From NCBI GenBank assembly GCA_003931895.1, contig RRZV01000049.1, forward strand, positions 48,588-112,587: a DNA stretch of 64,000 nucleotides. The letters are read 5' to 3'. Within the stretch, counting starts at the first letter, position 1, and every line of letters begins with the position of its first letter. The stretch is from Mesohalobacter salilacus (GTDB lineage Bacteria; Bacteroidota; Bacteroidia; Flavobacteriales; Flavobacteriaceae). The position numbers were made by a program, and so were the translations under genes. The notes beneath the pieces are model-generated. The model ran no database searches. It saw nothing but the letters and a program-made list of their open reading frames with translations, and was not told the DNA's origin. This document shows, piece after piece, positions 1-7,665 of the stretch.

Positions 1-48
1 GATAAAGCCAGATGGTTTGGCTATAAGCTAAAACTCAAAAAAGCTTAA
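1..48 (+). CDS. C-terminal end of a gene entering from the left (partial)
   Basis: An open frame runs from base 1 to a TAA at 46-48 and encodes 15 residues ending in a basic tail (WFGYKLKLKKA). The next gene starts 7 bases later on the same strand, as is usual for the tightly packed element that follows. The product cannot be identified from this stub; it is probably another gene of the integrated element. Confidence 0.5.
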   Translation, partial: DKARWFGYKLKLKKA

Positions 49-54
49 AACACA

Positions 55-249
55 ATGTCTCTATCCGTTGATTTTGCCATACAAGCCTATAACAATCTTG
101 ACTCAGAAGGTCAAGAGGAGTTTGTGCGTTGGGTAAACAAACATCACGGAACGCCAAAGCCTAAGAAACGTAAAAAGCGTAAACAAAGAGACTACAAGCC
201 AGAAATTAAGGCTCGTATAAAAAAATTATATGGAATTGAAATGCCTTAA
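55..249 (+). CDS. Small basic hypothetical protein
   Basis: This 64-residue protein has a short acidic/aromatic N-terminal half (FAIQAYNNL, EEFVRWVNKHH) and a strongly basic C-terminal half with the run KPKKRKKRKQR. The basic tail suggests nucleic-acid binding, but no family is recognised. It lies just upstream of the hairpin region and the replication-initiator candidate, so a role in element replication or regulation is possible and unproven. It starts at the first ATG of the frame. Confidence 0.55.
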   Translation: MSLSVDFAIQAYNNLDSEGQEEFVRWVNKHHGTPKPKKRKKRKQRDYKPEIKARIKKLYGIEMP

Positions 250-264
250 CCATAAGACACCAAG

Positions 265-322
265 CCGCAAATTGCGGAATGCTTGCGACGCCCGGTGCAA
301 AAACGCCGGGTGTCAATGCAAG
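265..322. repeat. Dyad and long imperfect hairpin upstream of the initiator gene
   Basis: Bases 265-277 form a palindrome (CCGCAA-A-TTGCGG). Bases 282-322 form a larger hairpin: outer arms CTTGC/GCAAG, inner arms GACGCCCGG (287-295) and CCGGGTGTC (306-314) with one G-T wobble. The region is GC-rich in an otherwise AT-rich leader of about 170 bases between two genes. It could be part of a replication origin, a binding site controlling the downstream initiator gene, or a transcription attenuator. Only the symmetry is directly visible. Confidence 0.5.
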
Positions 323-423
323 TGTTTAAACAATCTAGTTGCTCTAAAGCAAAATAACTGGAAACACAAAGACAAAATCATAATAGCTCAATTTTATAAT
401 CAACTCATAAAAAATTCTGCACC

Positions 424-2163
424 ATGCAAAACGATCCGCAACAAGTCAGAAACATTATACCAAAACATCTGCAACAACACATCCAACAACAAAAGCAACA
501 AGAACAGCAACACGTTGCAACAACAAAAGCAACAACAAGCAACAACAAAGCAACAACAAAGCAACAACAAGCAACAGGCAAAACAACCTACATTAAGCCC
601 TGTATAAATCAACAAGATTTTGCCCAAACCCTTAGTAATTATAGGGTGTTTGTACACAATTACAACAAAGCATTACCAGAAACTAACAAAAACATTCGTC
701 ATTACAACAACAACGTGTTGCAACATAAGAGCAACGAGGACGCAACAAAAGAAATTGAAAACAAAATTTCTTTATTTCACTATTCAAACAGCTCGTCTTA
801 CAATAATTGGCAGTACAACAAAAGCGTAGAAAAATTTAATAAGGAAAACGGCTTATGGCTTAAAAAACGTAAAATACAAAGCGTAAAACCAGCCACAGTA
901 GAATATTTTGCTGCTTTCCTACACGAGTACATGACTCAACTTCACAAACGCAACAAAATCAGAACCCAAGCTGGCATCAACCACAAGCAAAATTTACCAG
1001 ATTTTAAACTAAACCCCAACAACATTATAAAGCAAATGCGTAATGGTATTCAAAACTTAGACGTTTCTACAAGGTCTGTAAGAAGGCATCGTCAACGCTT
1101 AGAGGAATGCGGTATTTTAAAAGATTACAGTTTTCACAGCCACGCCAGACCTATACAGATAAGTTTCAACACAAGCGTTTTATGTGCTTCTGAGAGCTCG
1201 AAAAACCAAAAACAGCAAAAAACTGAAAATCAAACTCTTAGTTCTGATAAACGGACAGTTTGTCCGCATACCAACGTAGTTGTTACTAGTACATTTAAAA
1301 ATAATAAAAAAAAGAAAGAGATTGTTGATAACCAATCTCATGATAAGGAAGTAAAAAGTGCTAACGCTTACAAGAACAATTACAAGAACACCAAGCCACA
1401 AGTTGCGAAGTCTGAAATTGCTGGCCCGGCCGAAATTTCAAAAAAAGAAGCTCAATACAGCCAAAATTTAAGAGATCGCCTTGAAATTCCTTTTGATTTC
1501 GCCGCCAAACTGGCTAATGGCGAATTTGATTATTACCTTCCAATAGATAAAAGGCGTTTACTTTACGAAGTTCGCACCGGAACACTAAACGCTGACGAGT
1601 TTAAAGAATTTTGCATTCAAGACTTTTTAAAATCATCTGCCAAACTTTGGAAAAACAACCACGCCGCAGCTGGGTGTTGGTATAACACTTACGAAATGTT
1701 GATGAACGAGTGGTTTGTGACTTTTGCAGGTGTAACTTTTGACAAAAAAACAACTTTTGAAAAACTTTTAGAATACAGATATAGACTTAATAGAGCTAAA
1801 TCATTTTTTGACCACACCAACTGGAATAATGTAAGATACCCTAGCGATTATTTTAACCTTCAAGTAAAAGATCCTAAAAATGTTTGTTTTGGCTACACTA
1901 GAAAATTTTGGAAACAAAAGCTAAAAAAAGACGAACAGTATCAAGCAAAACAAGCCAAAAGGCGAGGCAAAGCTAAAAGGATTGACGCTCAAAGAAAACA
2001 AGATAGACAACACAATCGAAAACTTAAAGCTGCAGTCAATAAATTCCTAAAAAAGACAATAACTTTTGATCAACTCACTGATTATGTAACCAACAATTTA
2101 CCATCAAGTTATCTATATAAAATTCCTAACATCATTCAAGAAAAAACAAAAACCTATGCTTAG
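424..2163 (+). CDS. Replication-initiator-like winged-helix protein
   Basis: This is a 579-residue basic protein. The first 60 residues are a low-complexity Q/T/N/K segment, produced by a DNA repeat read in shifting frames. Residues about 215-240 (STRSVRRHRQRLEECGIL) look like a winged helix-turn-helix, the arrangement typical of plasmid and phage replication initiators. A Lys/Asn-rich linker follows, then a conserved-looking C-terminal region with many aromatic residues (LWKNNHAAAGCWYNTYEML) and a very basic tail (QAKRRGKAKR). No HUH nuclease motif is evident. Its position at the head of a small-gene cluster and the repeats in its 5' end fit an initiator. A transcription regulator is the alternative. 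The first ATG after the hairpin leader is taken as start, although a start after the low-complexity segment cannot be excluded. Confidence 0.6.
   Translation: MQNDPQQVRNIIPKHLQQHIQQQKQQEQQHVATTKATTSNNKATTKQQQATGKTTYIKPCINQQDFAQTLSNYRVFVHNYNKALPETNKNIRHYNNNVLQHKSNEDATKEIENKISLFHYSNSSSYNNWQYNKSVEKFNKENGLWLKKRKIQSVKPATVEYFAAFLHEYMTQLHKRNKIRTQAGINHKQNLPDFKLNPNNIIKQMRNGIQNLDVSTRSVRRHRQRLEECGILKDYSFHSHARPIQISFNTSVLCASESSKNQKQQKTENQTLSSDKRTVCPHTNVVVTSTFKNNKKKKEIVDNQSHDKEVKSANAYKNNYKNTKPQVAKSEIAGPAEISKKEAQYSQNLRDRLEIPFDFAAKLANGEFDYYLPIDKRRLLYEVRTGTLNADEFKEFCIQDFLKSSAKLWKNNHAAAGCWYNTYEMLMNEWFVTFAGVTFDKKTTFEKLLEYRYRLNRAKSFFDHTNWNNVRYPSDYFNLQVKDPKNVCFGYTRKFWKQKLKKDEQYQAKQAKRRGKAKRIDAQRKQDRQHNRKLKAAVNKFLKKTITFDQLTDYVTNNLPSSYLYKIPNIIQEKTKTYA
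438..576 (+). repeat. Ten GCAACA iteron-like repeats, helically phased
   Basis: GCAACA occurs at 438, 471, 495, 507, 517, 529, 539, 550, 561 and 571. From 507 on the spacing is 10, 12, 10, 11, 11, 10 bases, close to one helical turn and not a multiple of three, so the repeat is not explained by a repeated peptide. Two more copies lie at 720 and 742. Iterons of this kind inside or beside an initiator gene usually mark an origin and the initiator binding site; that role here is inferred. Confidence 0.6.
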
Positions 2164-2458
2164 AAAAAAATGTATTTGTGGAGAAAAAAACAGTAACGGT
2201 AGTTGTAAAAACTGTAGTAAAATTAAAATGATACCACTACTTAAAAATGACGAGTTCAAAATTAATCATTCAGGAACTGGAAAGCTTATAAACCCTGTCT
2301 TTTATAGCTATCTAAAACAGAACCATAAAAGCAATGAAGTTATAATAACAGGTATGCTTAATAGATTTCAAAAACAACCTATCTACAAAGCATCCAGATA
2401 CATTGATTTTTATGACAACCAGACTAAAACATTAATCCATAGACATGAAGCTTATTAA
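2156..2458 (+). CDS. Small protein with N-terminal Cys cluster
   Basis: This 100-residue protein has six residues of its N-terminus arranged as a likely zinc knuckle (CICGEKNSNGSCKNC, residues about 6-20). The remainder (INPVFYSYLKQNHKS, ITGMLNRFQKQP) has no recognised family. It overlaps the end of the initiator gene by 8 bases and the next gene by 14, so the three are probably translated from one message. A DNA-binding or replication accessory role is plausible but not shown. Confidence 0.6.
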   Translation: MLRKKCICGEKNSNGSCKNCSKIKMIPLLKNDEFKINHSGTGKLINPVFYSYLKQNHKSNEVIITGMLNRFQKQPIYKASRYIDFYDNQTKTLIHRHEAY

Positions 2459-2798
2459 AACAACACTTAATCACGAGCTGTTGATGGTTTTGTGCAGTAT
2501 TATCAAAAACACAACGCAACAAACAAAAGCAACAGAGAGCAACAATAGCAACATTGTTTATTTCAGTCTTTATCACGATTTGTATTACAAACTTCTAAAG
2601 CTCATTGCAAAACCACATAGAGTAAAATCTGAAATATTAGTCAAGTTTAAAATACATGAAGCTATAATATTAAATGATATGATTATAGATTTCATTGAAG
2701 ATCATGACGATATATATATGTGCAATATGCTAAGAAAGGTTCATTTTGATATAGATCAACAACTTCCAACACTTAATCAATTAAATATTTCAGTATGA
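2445..2798 (+). CDS. Hypothetical protein of the replication block
   Basis: This 117-residue protein has no recognised domain. Residues about 20-37 are a T/Q/N-rich segment encoded by a second cluster of GCAACA repeats. The rest is a mix of leucine- and isoleucine-rich helices with acidic loops (IIDFIEDHDDIYM). It overlaps both neighbours (14 bases upstream, 4-base ATGA downstream), showing that it belongs to the same transcription unit. Confidence 0.6.
   Translation: MKLIKTTLNHELLMVLCSIIKNTTQQTKATESNNSNIVYFSLYHDLYYKLLKLIAKPHRVKSEILVKFKIHEAIILNDMIIDFIEDHDDIYMCNMLRKVHFDIDQQLPTLNQLNISV
2516..2553 (+). repeat. Second GCAACA cluster (four copies)
   Basis: GCAACA occurs at 2516, 2529, 2539 and 2548, with spacing 13, 10 and 9 bases. 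The motif is the same as in the ten-copy cluster near 500, again near the 5' end of a gene. The two clusters bracket the initiator gene, which fits a second binding site for the same protein. Confidence 0.45.
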
Positions 2799-3112
2799 GT
2801 ATAATCAACACAATTTTAAATGTATTTTTTTGGGTCATTTTTTTTATTGGCTTTTTTTTTATTGGCTACATATTAGTTTTTCAAGTATGGCCAAAAGTTG
2901 CCTACAAGTTTAAACCTAAAAGTTTTAAAGCAGCACTAAAGCATCGCAAAGCAGAAGCACGCTTAAAAGCCAAACAACAAGGAAAACAACCTTATGTTTT
3001 AAACAAAGACAATCCAGATAAAAAAATAACCATTTGGGCAACATCCCTAAGACGAGCTCAACGTAAATACAAGCAATTATCAACTAAAAAAAGACCAAAA
3101 GAAATTTTTTAA
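2795..3112 (+). CDS. Small membrane protein with basic cytoplasmic tail
   Basis: This 105-residue protein has a long aromatic hydrophobic segment at about residues 6-35 (VFFWVIFFIGFFFIGYILVF), a single membrane span. It is followed by a very basic region (KAALKHRKAEARLKAKQQGK). It starts in a 4-base ATGA overlap with the upstream gene. The topology suggests a membrane anchor with a nucleic-acid or lipid-facing basic tail. No family is recognised. Confidence 0.6.
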   Translation: MSIINTILNVFFWVIFFIGFFFIGYILVFQVWPKVAYKFKPKSFKAALKHRKAEARLKAKQQGKQPYVLNKDNPDKKITIWATSLRRAQRKYKQLSTKKRPKEIF

Positions 3113-3115
3113 GAC

Positions 3116-3346
3116 ATGGAAAACAATCTAAAAACACTGCCGTGGGCACCGAGAAAAAAACAAGTGTATAAAATGTATTCACAACTTAGCGAAAATCAAG
3201 TAAGGCGAGAAATGCACATTATTATTAGAACAAACAGAAAAATTCCAAAAGACAAACCTTTAAAGGATCATCACTTATATCATAGTGAGTTTAAAGAACT
3301 GATAGATCTGTTAGGTATGCCGAAAGGTTACAAATCATGGGATTAA
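3116..3346 (+). CDS. Small basic hypothetical protein
   Basis: This 76-residue soluble basic protein (LPWAPRKKQVYKMY, REMHIIIRTNRKIPKDKP) has no recognised domain. It begins 3 bases after the membrane protein upstream and ends 13 bases before the methyltransferase gene, so it sits inside the same early-type operon. Confidence 0.55.
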   Translation: MENNLKTLPWAPRKKQVYKMYSQLSENQVRREMHIIIRTNRKIPKDKPLKDHHLYHSEFKELIDLLGMPKGYKSWD

Positions 3347-3359
3347 AACATGTAAAATA

Positions 3360-4106
3360 ATGACTCACGGCAGTTTATTTAGTGGAATAGGTGGTTTTGA
3401 TTTAGCTAGTAAACAAGTAGGCTTTAAAAATATATTTCATTGTGAAATTATTGAATATAAACGAAAAACACTTATAAAAAATTTTCCAAACACAAAAACT
3501 TATGCAGACATACAAAACTTTGAAGGTCAAAAATACAAAGATAAAATTGACATCCTTTCTGGAGGATTTCCATGTCAAGATGTTAGTATTGCTCAACAAT
3601 CAAAAAAAATTAACCAAAGAGACATTTCAGGAAAAAGAACTGGATTATGGCAAGAATATGCGAGAGTTATTCGGGAAATTGAACCTGGAATTGTCATCTT
3701 TGAAAACAGCCCAATGCTACTTATTCGAGGATTTGAAAAAGTCTTATGCGACTTTCACAAGCTCGGGTATGATGTTGAATGGCGATGTTTTTTCGCTTCC
3801 GACTTCGGGTACCCCCATTTTCGGAAAAGACTTTATGGTGTTGCCTACTCCCGCTGCAAGCGATGGAAAAATACTATTAAAAAAGGTGGAGTCTTACAAA
3901 AAGTATTACCAAAAAAAACACCAAGACAAATCCCTTTATCAATTCCAATTAAACGGTTTAACGGCAATTCAAGCTATGAAGATGTACGAATGGATGATGG
4001 GTTTTCCAAAGAACTGGATAAAAACTTTATACACGGATTTGGAAACGCAGTAATACCAGAAATACCCTATCAAATATTTTATAAATTAAAAAACCTTAAA
4101 ACTTAA
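3360..4106 (+). CDS. C5 cytosine DNA methyltransferase (orphan)
   Basis: This 248-residue enzyme transfers a methyl group from S-adenosylmethionine to cytosine C5 in DNA. Visible motifs are I (GSLFSGIGGFDLA, residues 4-16), IV with the catalytic Cys72 (GGFPCQDVS), VI in the variant form FENSP (E115), VIII (FRKRLYGVAYS) and X (GFGNAVIPEI). The target-recognition region is short. No restriction enzyme lies nearby, so it probably protects element DNA from host restriction or marks it for regulation. Most of its length is overlapped by a second conserved frame (3502-4053), and both frames carry family-like motifs over the same bases. Confidence 0.85.
   Translation: MTHGSLFSGIGGFDLASKQVGFKNIFHCEIIEYKRKTLIKNFPNTKTYADIQNFEGQKYKDKIDILSGGFPCQDVSIAQQSKKINQRDISGKRTGLWQEYARVIREIEPGIVIFENSPMLLIRGFEKVLCDFHKLGYDVEWRCFFASDFGYPHFRKRLYGVAYSRCKRWKNTIKKGGVLQKVLPKKTPRQIPLSIPIKRFNGNSSYEDVRMDDGFSKELDKNFIHGFGNAVIPEIPYQIFYKLKNLKT
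3502..4053 (+). CDS. Second conserved protein in the +1 frame of the methyltransferase
   Basis: This 183-residue frame lies wholly inside the methyltransferase gene. From about residue 64 it contains motifs that recall proteins encoded next to or as C-terminal parts of phage C5 methyltransferases: SSLKTAQCYLFE (65-76), SGMMLNG (88-94), LPTPAASDG (114-122) and EWMMGFPKNW (163-172). The methyltransferase frame over the same bases is also conserved in type (motifs VIII and X), so neither is an accidental shadow. A start at 3502 is only the first ATG; the N-terminal 60 residues look less constrained. Its function is unknown; a methyltransferase partner or specificity subunit is the natural guess. 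Confidence 0.5.
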   Translation: MQTYKTLKVKNTKIKLTSFLEDFHVKMLVLLNNQKKLTKETFQEKELDYGKNMRELFGKLNLELSSLKTAQCYLFEDLKKSYATFTSSGMMLNGDVFSLPTSGTPIFGKDFMVLPTPAASDGKILLKKVESYKKYYQKKHQDKSLYQFQLNGLTAIQAMKMYEWMMGFPKNWIKTLYTDLETQ

Positions 4107-4125
4107 ATCTATAAACCCAAAACCC

Positions 4126-4215
4126 ATGAAAACTATCAAAAATCTTATTGTTTTAGCCTTTTTTACCATTGCCTTTTGGATCATGTTTTTATATTTTTTG
4201 ACAAGTGTTGAATAA
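4126..4215 (+). CDS. 29-residue single-span membrane peptide
   Basis: ATG at 4126 opens a 29-codon frame ending in TAA at 4213-4215. It encodes a basic start (MKTIKN), a hydrophobic span of about 20 residues (LIVLAFFTIAFWIMFLYFL) and a short polar end. It lies 19 bases after the methyltransferase gene on the same strand. The organisation (positive N-terminus, single span) fits a phage-type small membrane protein, but a chance frame is possible at this length. Confidence 0.4.
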   Translation: MKTIKNLIVLAFFTIAFWIMFLYFLTSVE

Positions 4216-4439
4216 CTTGCTAGCTATGAGTAGTGCGACTTTGGAGCATTACTTATAGCGTGAGTTGTGCACCACAACTTTAAACCTTAAACTCATAAAA
4301 CTTAAACTCATAAACTAAAAACTACCTTAAATAATTCAAAACAACCTCAATTAAACCCAAAGTCTTTTAAAGTCTTAAACTTCAAAAAAACCATATCATA
4401 ATTTAGCAATCGAAAGCAAGTTCATTGATAGGTTTAGGT
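4216..4439. other. Intergenic spacer with a dyad
   Basis: This spacer separates the early-type genes from the structural-type genes. It contains a perfect 7-bp hairpin with a 3-base loop (AGTTGTG-CAC-CACAACT, 4263-4279), not followed by a T-run, and after that several copies of the short direct repeat AAACTCATAAA/AAACTTAAACTC (about 4283-4320). A promoter for the downstream genes would be expected here, but no clear TAnnTTTG box was seen. Confidence 0.35.
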
Positions 4440-6200
4440 ATGGACATAGATTTAGGTTTAAGAAGAAAGGTTGTAAAAAACTCTGAATTTGACAGTTTGA
4501 TAGAAAAATCAAGCTGTCAATCTTCTTTTTTAGGTCAAGGCGATACATTTTTATCAATTCAATTGATAGCTGAATTAGCCAAAAAACATCGCAAACAAAC
4601 CCAGAAATGGGCTAAAAGACTTAAAAAACCTACAACTCAACAAACTGTTAATGGTGATTATAAGTTTTTATATGATCACTTTCAGTATAAAGCTGATGCA
4701 GAAAAACAAAATCTTAAATCTCCCAAATGTGCATGGTCAAAAAGATTTGATGGTATTGATTGTAAAACGTATAGCCTCATAGCTTCAACGCTTTTACTTA
4801 ATCAAAACATCAATCACTATATCCGAAAAATCAAACAACCCGGATTTATTGAAGATCAATACACGCATGTATATGTTATAGTACCTAAAGATCAAAAAAC
4901 AAACAAGCTTAATAAAGGCTATTACGTTGTTGATGCAACAACGCATGACAACAAAGAGCCTTTATTTATTGAAAAATATGACGTTTTTATGGAAGCAATG
5001 CCACATTATGGACTTAATGGATTAGCTATGAGCAATATAAGCCAAAGCATAAAAGCAATGGAAAAACTTGCAGATATTCTTAATGATGCTGGAGTTTTAA
5101 AATCCATTACTGATGCTATGCTAATAAGGGTTAATAGGTTTGTTAACAAAGGCATTGATCCAGTTATTGCTATAAGCAGAAACGGAATTGTTATTGAAGG
5201 TCAACTTTTTAGGTTTCAACAACCAGGACAAAAAATAGAGATTCCAGAAATATTTGTCCAAACAAAATCTCAAGGTTTGCAAAGAGCTGTTAATTCAAGC
5301 TTGTCTAAAAACGCAGAATTTACTTCTACAAATGGAAATTCAGGTGGTGGAAGCATAGATTTTGGTAATGTATTTAATACATCAAACGACGATTGGTTTC
5401 AAACAGCCTTGTCTGATATAGGAGATTTTTTTGGAGGTATTTTTGGAGGTGGTTTTTATAAAGAAAATCATGTCAAAGAAAACGCTGAAAGACTTCACAA
5501 TGAGCATAACAAACTAGTTGATGAAATCAATAATTCACTGTCAAATCAAAACTTTAATATTTTCTCCCAAAAAATCGCAAGACTAAGACATATTTCAGAG
5601 CTTGTTGAAAAAGCATTTATAAAGAAAAAAAGCGAAGGCTGGAGTAACCAGTCAGAAAGCAATCTACAAGCATCAATTGATATTGCTAAAAGATACAACA
5701 CCCAAATTAACAAGGCTATAGATGCTTACGTAAGTCAATTCTTTAATATTTCAGGTTCAGGAGGTAGTGTAAGCTTTAGCTCAGAAGGGTGGGAAAAGGA
5801 AAAGGGCTTTTTTGGGATGTTTTTAGGTAGTCCAGTTGTGTTTACAAAACAATATCAAAACCTACAACCAAAACAAACTAACATTCCTGCATTTAAAATT
5901 ACTAAAAAGTTAACTGAAGCAATTTTTCAAAAAAAGCAAGTTGATACAGGGAGCTTTTTGTCTGACTTAAAAAATATTGTCCTTCAGTTTTTAGGCAATG
6001 ACAACAATAACAATTCTAATAATCAAACTACCCCTAATAATAGTCATCAATCAACCGGTACAGTAAACACAAATTCACCATCTAAGGCTGGCTTTACACA
6101 AAATTTATTATTAGGCAGTTTAATAGCTGGCGGTTTATTTATAGGAATGCGAAAAATGGGTAAGAAAAATGGAAAGTTGCAAAACATTAAATCAAATTAA
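4440..6200 (+). CDS. Transglutaminase-like (papain-fold) protein with C-terminal membrane anchor
   Basis: This 586-residue protein is read from the ATG at 4440; the frame is also open from a TTG at 4425. Residues about 95-190 resemble the transglutaminase-like Cys-His-Asp fold: Cys108 in FDGIDCKTYSL, His143 in THVYVIV and Asp165 in YYVVDATTH. A Gly-rich linker (GGIFGGGFY, about 335) is followed by a helical region. An Asn/Thr-rich linker (about 520-545) leads to one membrane span near the C-terminus (LLGSLIAGGLFIGM). As the first and second-largest gene of the structural block it may be a virion protein that acts on the cell envelope at entry, or that cross-links or matures other virion proteins. 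Both functions are inferred. Confidence 0.6.
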   Translation: MDIDLGLRRKVVKNSEFDSLIEKSSCQSSFLGQGDTFLSIQLIAELAKKHRKQTQKWAKRLKKPTTQQTVNGDYKFLYDHFQYKADAEKQNLKSPKCAWSKRFDGIDCKTYSLIASTLLLNQNINHYIRKIKQPGFIEDQYTHVYVIVPKDQKTNKLNKGYYVVDATTHDNKEPLFIEKYDVFMEAMPHYGLNGLAMSNISQSIKAMEKLADILNDAGVLKSITDAMLIRVNRFVNKGIDPVIAISRNGIVIEGQLFRFQQPGQKIEIPEIFVQTKSQGLQRAVNSSLSKNAEFTSTNGNSGGGSIDFGNVFNTSNDDWFQTALSDIGDFFGGIFGGGFYKENHVKENAERLHNEHNKLVDEINNSLSNQNFNIFSQKIARLRHISELVEKAFIKKKSEGWSNQSESNLQASIDIAKRYNTQINKAIDAYVSQFFNISGSGGSVSFSSEGWEKEKGFFGMFLGSPVVFTKQYQNLQPKQTNIPAFKITKKLTEAIFQKKQVDTGSFLSDLKNIVLQFLGNDNNNNSNNQTTPNNSHQSTGTVNTNSPSKAGFTQNLLLGSLIAGGLFIGMRKMGKKNGKLQNIKSN

Positions 6201-6201
6201 A

Positions 6202-7092
6202 ATGCAAACGGCAAGCAAAAAAAATTGTAAAGACAAAGGTTTCTTAGGTCGCATGTGGTGCAAAACAAAAAATTTTGTTGAAGATAACGCCGGAACTATT
6301 GTCGGTGGTTTAATTGGTGGATTTGCTGGTGCATTAATTGGCAAAGGTATTGATAAATTTATTGTGCCTATGCTTTTTGACACAGCTCAAAGACTTAACA
6401 TTCAATTAAATGAAGATTTAGCTTCTAATTTCTTACTTGAAGAATGGGCAGAAAACTTTATGGACGACTTAATCTTTAGTATTAACAAACCACTTATTCA
6501 AGCTAGTGATGATGAATTAAAGTCAAAACAAATAATTGATCATTTAAACTCAGGATTATTTAAACTATCAGTTTTAAAAGCATACTACGATTTTAATGCT
6601 CAAACTAAAAAACTTAAAGGAACACTTAAGGCTGTAGAGGAACAAAAAGCCGTGGCCGTTCAAGATGCAATTGTTAAAATAGTAGAGAGTTATAATGAAG
6701 CAGTAGAAGGGGTTAACAGCCCTTATGTGATGGCTGAAAAACCCTTTAAGCCTTCCAAGCAAAACAAAATATCTGGATTAAATCTTGACTGGAAGGGTGC
6801 AAGCGTTGATTCTAACCGCATACTTTATGTAAATAAAAACGCTAACAATACAGGAGCAACAGTAATTACTAATCCAGAAACGGGAGGCAACACTCCTGTT
6901 TCAATTGATCAAAATCAAAACACAAATACTAACAATAACAGTTCTGGCACAACTAAAGAAACAAGCGATCAGGCTTTCTTTCCTACAAATCAGCCTACCG
7001 AAACAAATACTCAAAAAGAAGATAAAAACAAATATTGGTTAATCGGCGGGGCTTTAGTTTTAGCCGCACTAATATTTAGAGGTAAAAATTAA
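6202..7092 (+). CDS. Membrane protein with N- and C-terminal spans (virion candidate)
   Basis: This 296-residue protein starts at the ATG at 6202, one base after the upstream stop; an upstream ATG at 6169 would overlap that gene. Residues about 27-50 are a glycine-zipper hydrophobic segment (TIVGGLIGGFAGALIGKGI), the middle is helical, an Asn/Thr-rich linker lies at about 225-270, and the last residues form a span (YWLIGGALVLAALIF) with a basic end. The layout matches that of its upstream neighbour (linker, span, short basic tail). No family is recognised; a membrane-associated structural protein is likely. Confidence 0.6.
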   Translation: MQTASKKNCKDKGFLGRMWCKTKNFVEDNAGTIVGGLIGGFAGALIGKGIDKFIVPMLFDTAQRLNIQLNEDLASNFLLEEWAENFMDDLIFSINKPLIQASDDELKSKQIIDHLNSGLFKLSVLKAYYDFNAQTKKLKGTLKAVEEQKAVAVQDAIVKIVESYNEAVEGVNSPYVMAEKPFKPSKQNKISGLNLDWKGASVDSNRILYVNKNANNTGATVITNPETGGNTPVSIDQNQNTNTNNNSSGTTKETSDQAFFPTNQPTETNTQKEDKNKYWLIGGALVLAALIFRGKN

Positions 7093-7111
7093 TCAAAAAC
7101 AGATAATAATC

Positions 7112-7603
7112 ATGGTCAAAACACCAACACTCAAAAATGTTACAGACACAGCCTTAGATGGCGTGACTTTAACTGGTGGAGCAATGTTAAGCAACGGTGT
7201 TGCTACGTTGATCCCGCAAGAACACGAAATGATTGGTAAAGGCATTTTCTCTGGACTTACAATCGTCGGAGCAAGTGCAATGAAAACAAAAGGAAACCAA
7301 TTAGGAAAATCGATAAAGCTATTGCTTCTCGGCATGGGTATCATGCAAGCAGCAAGTTTAGGTCAAATCGCACTTAAAAAAGTAATTGAACCAAAAACAG
7401 ACCCATCAACAGTTGATAAAATTGTTGAGGGTATTGCAGGATTACGTGGATGTTCATGCAATGGCTTAAATGGCGAACTACCAAGACTGATGGCTACTTC
7501 TAACGTGCCACAAACACAACTAAAAAACATTGAAATAGACTCAGAGTTTATTCCTAGTAAAGATGTTGTAGATGTAGAGCATGAGGAGCTTCCACTTATG
7601 TAA
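7112..7603 (+). CDS. Hydrophobic protein with glycine/alanine-rich spans
   Basis: This 163-residue protein has two moderately hydrophobic segments at about residues 10-65 (LDGVTLTGGAMLSNGV, GIFSGLTIVGASAM) and one strong span at about 70-88 (IKLLLLGMGIMQAASLGQIAL). A hydrophilic C-terminus follows, with GLRGCSCNGLNGELP. The motif GLNGL/GLNGE recurs in neighbouring element proteins (the transglutaminase-like and coiled-coil proteins). It is probably an integral membrane component; no family is recognised. Confidence 0.55.
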   Translation: MVKTPTLKNVTDTALDGVTLTGGAMLSNGVATLIPQEHEMIGKGIFSGLTIVGASAMKTKGNQLGKSIKLLLLGMGIMQAASLGQIALKKVIEPKTDPSTVDKIVEGIAGLRGCSCNGLNGELPRLMATSNVPQTQLKNIEIDSEFIPSKDVVDVEHEELPLM

Positions 7604-7665
7604 TTAACCGAAAGAAAAAATAATCAACAACAATAATCAAAATCAATAATTAAAAAAAAAGAGAC

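Noticed and set aside
230..607. Open frame of 125 codons overlapping the initiator leader
   Set aside because: Its Asn/Lys/Gln-rich C-terminal half is the GCAACA repeat region read in another frame, and it runs through the GC-rich hairpin; no protein-like pattern is seen.
400..657. Cys/Leu-rich minus-strand frame
   Set aside because: It is the complement of the GCAACA repeats, so the apparent membrane-like composition is a by-product of the DNA repeat.
3360..4106. Frameshifted methyltransferase pseudogene
   Set aside because: A frameshift would leave motifs in succession in different frames. Here both frames carry motifs over the same bases, and the first frame is complete from motif I to X.
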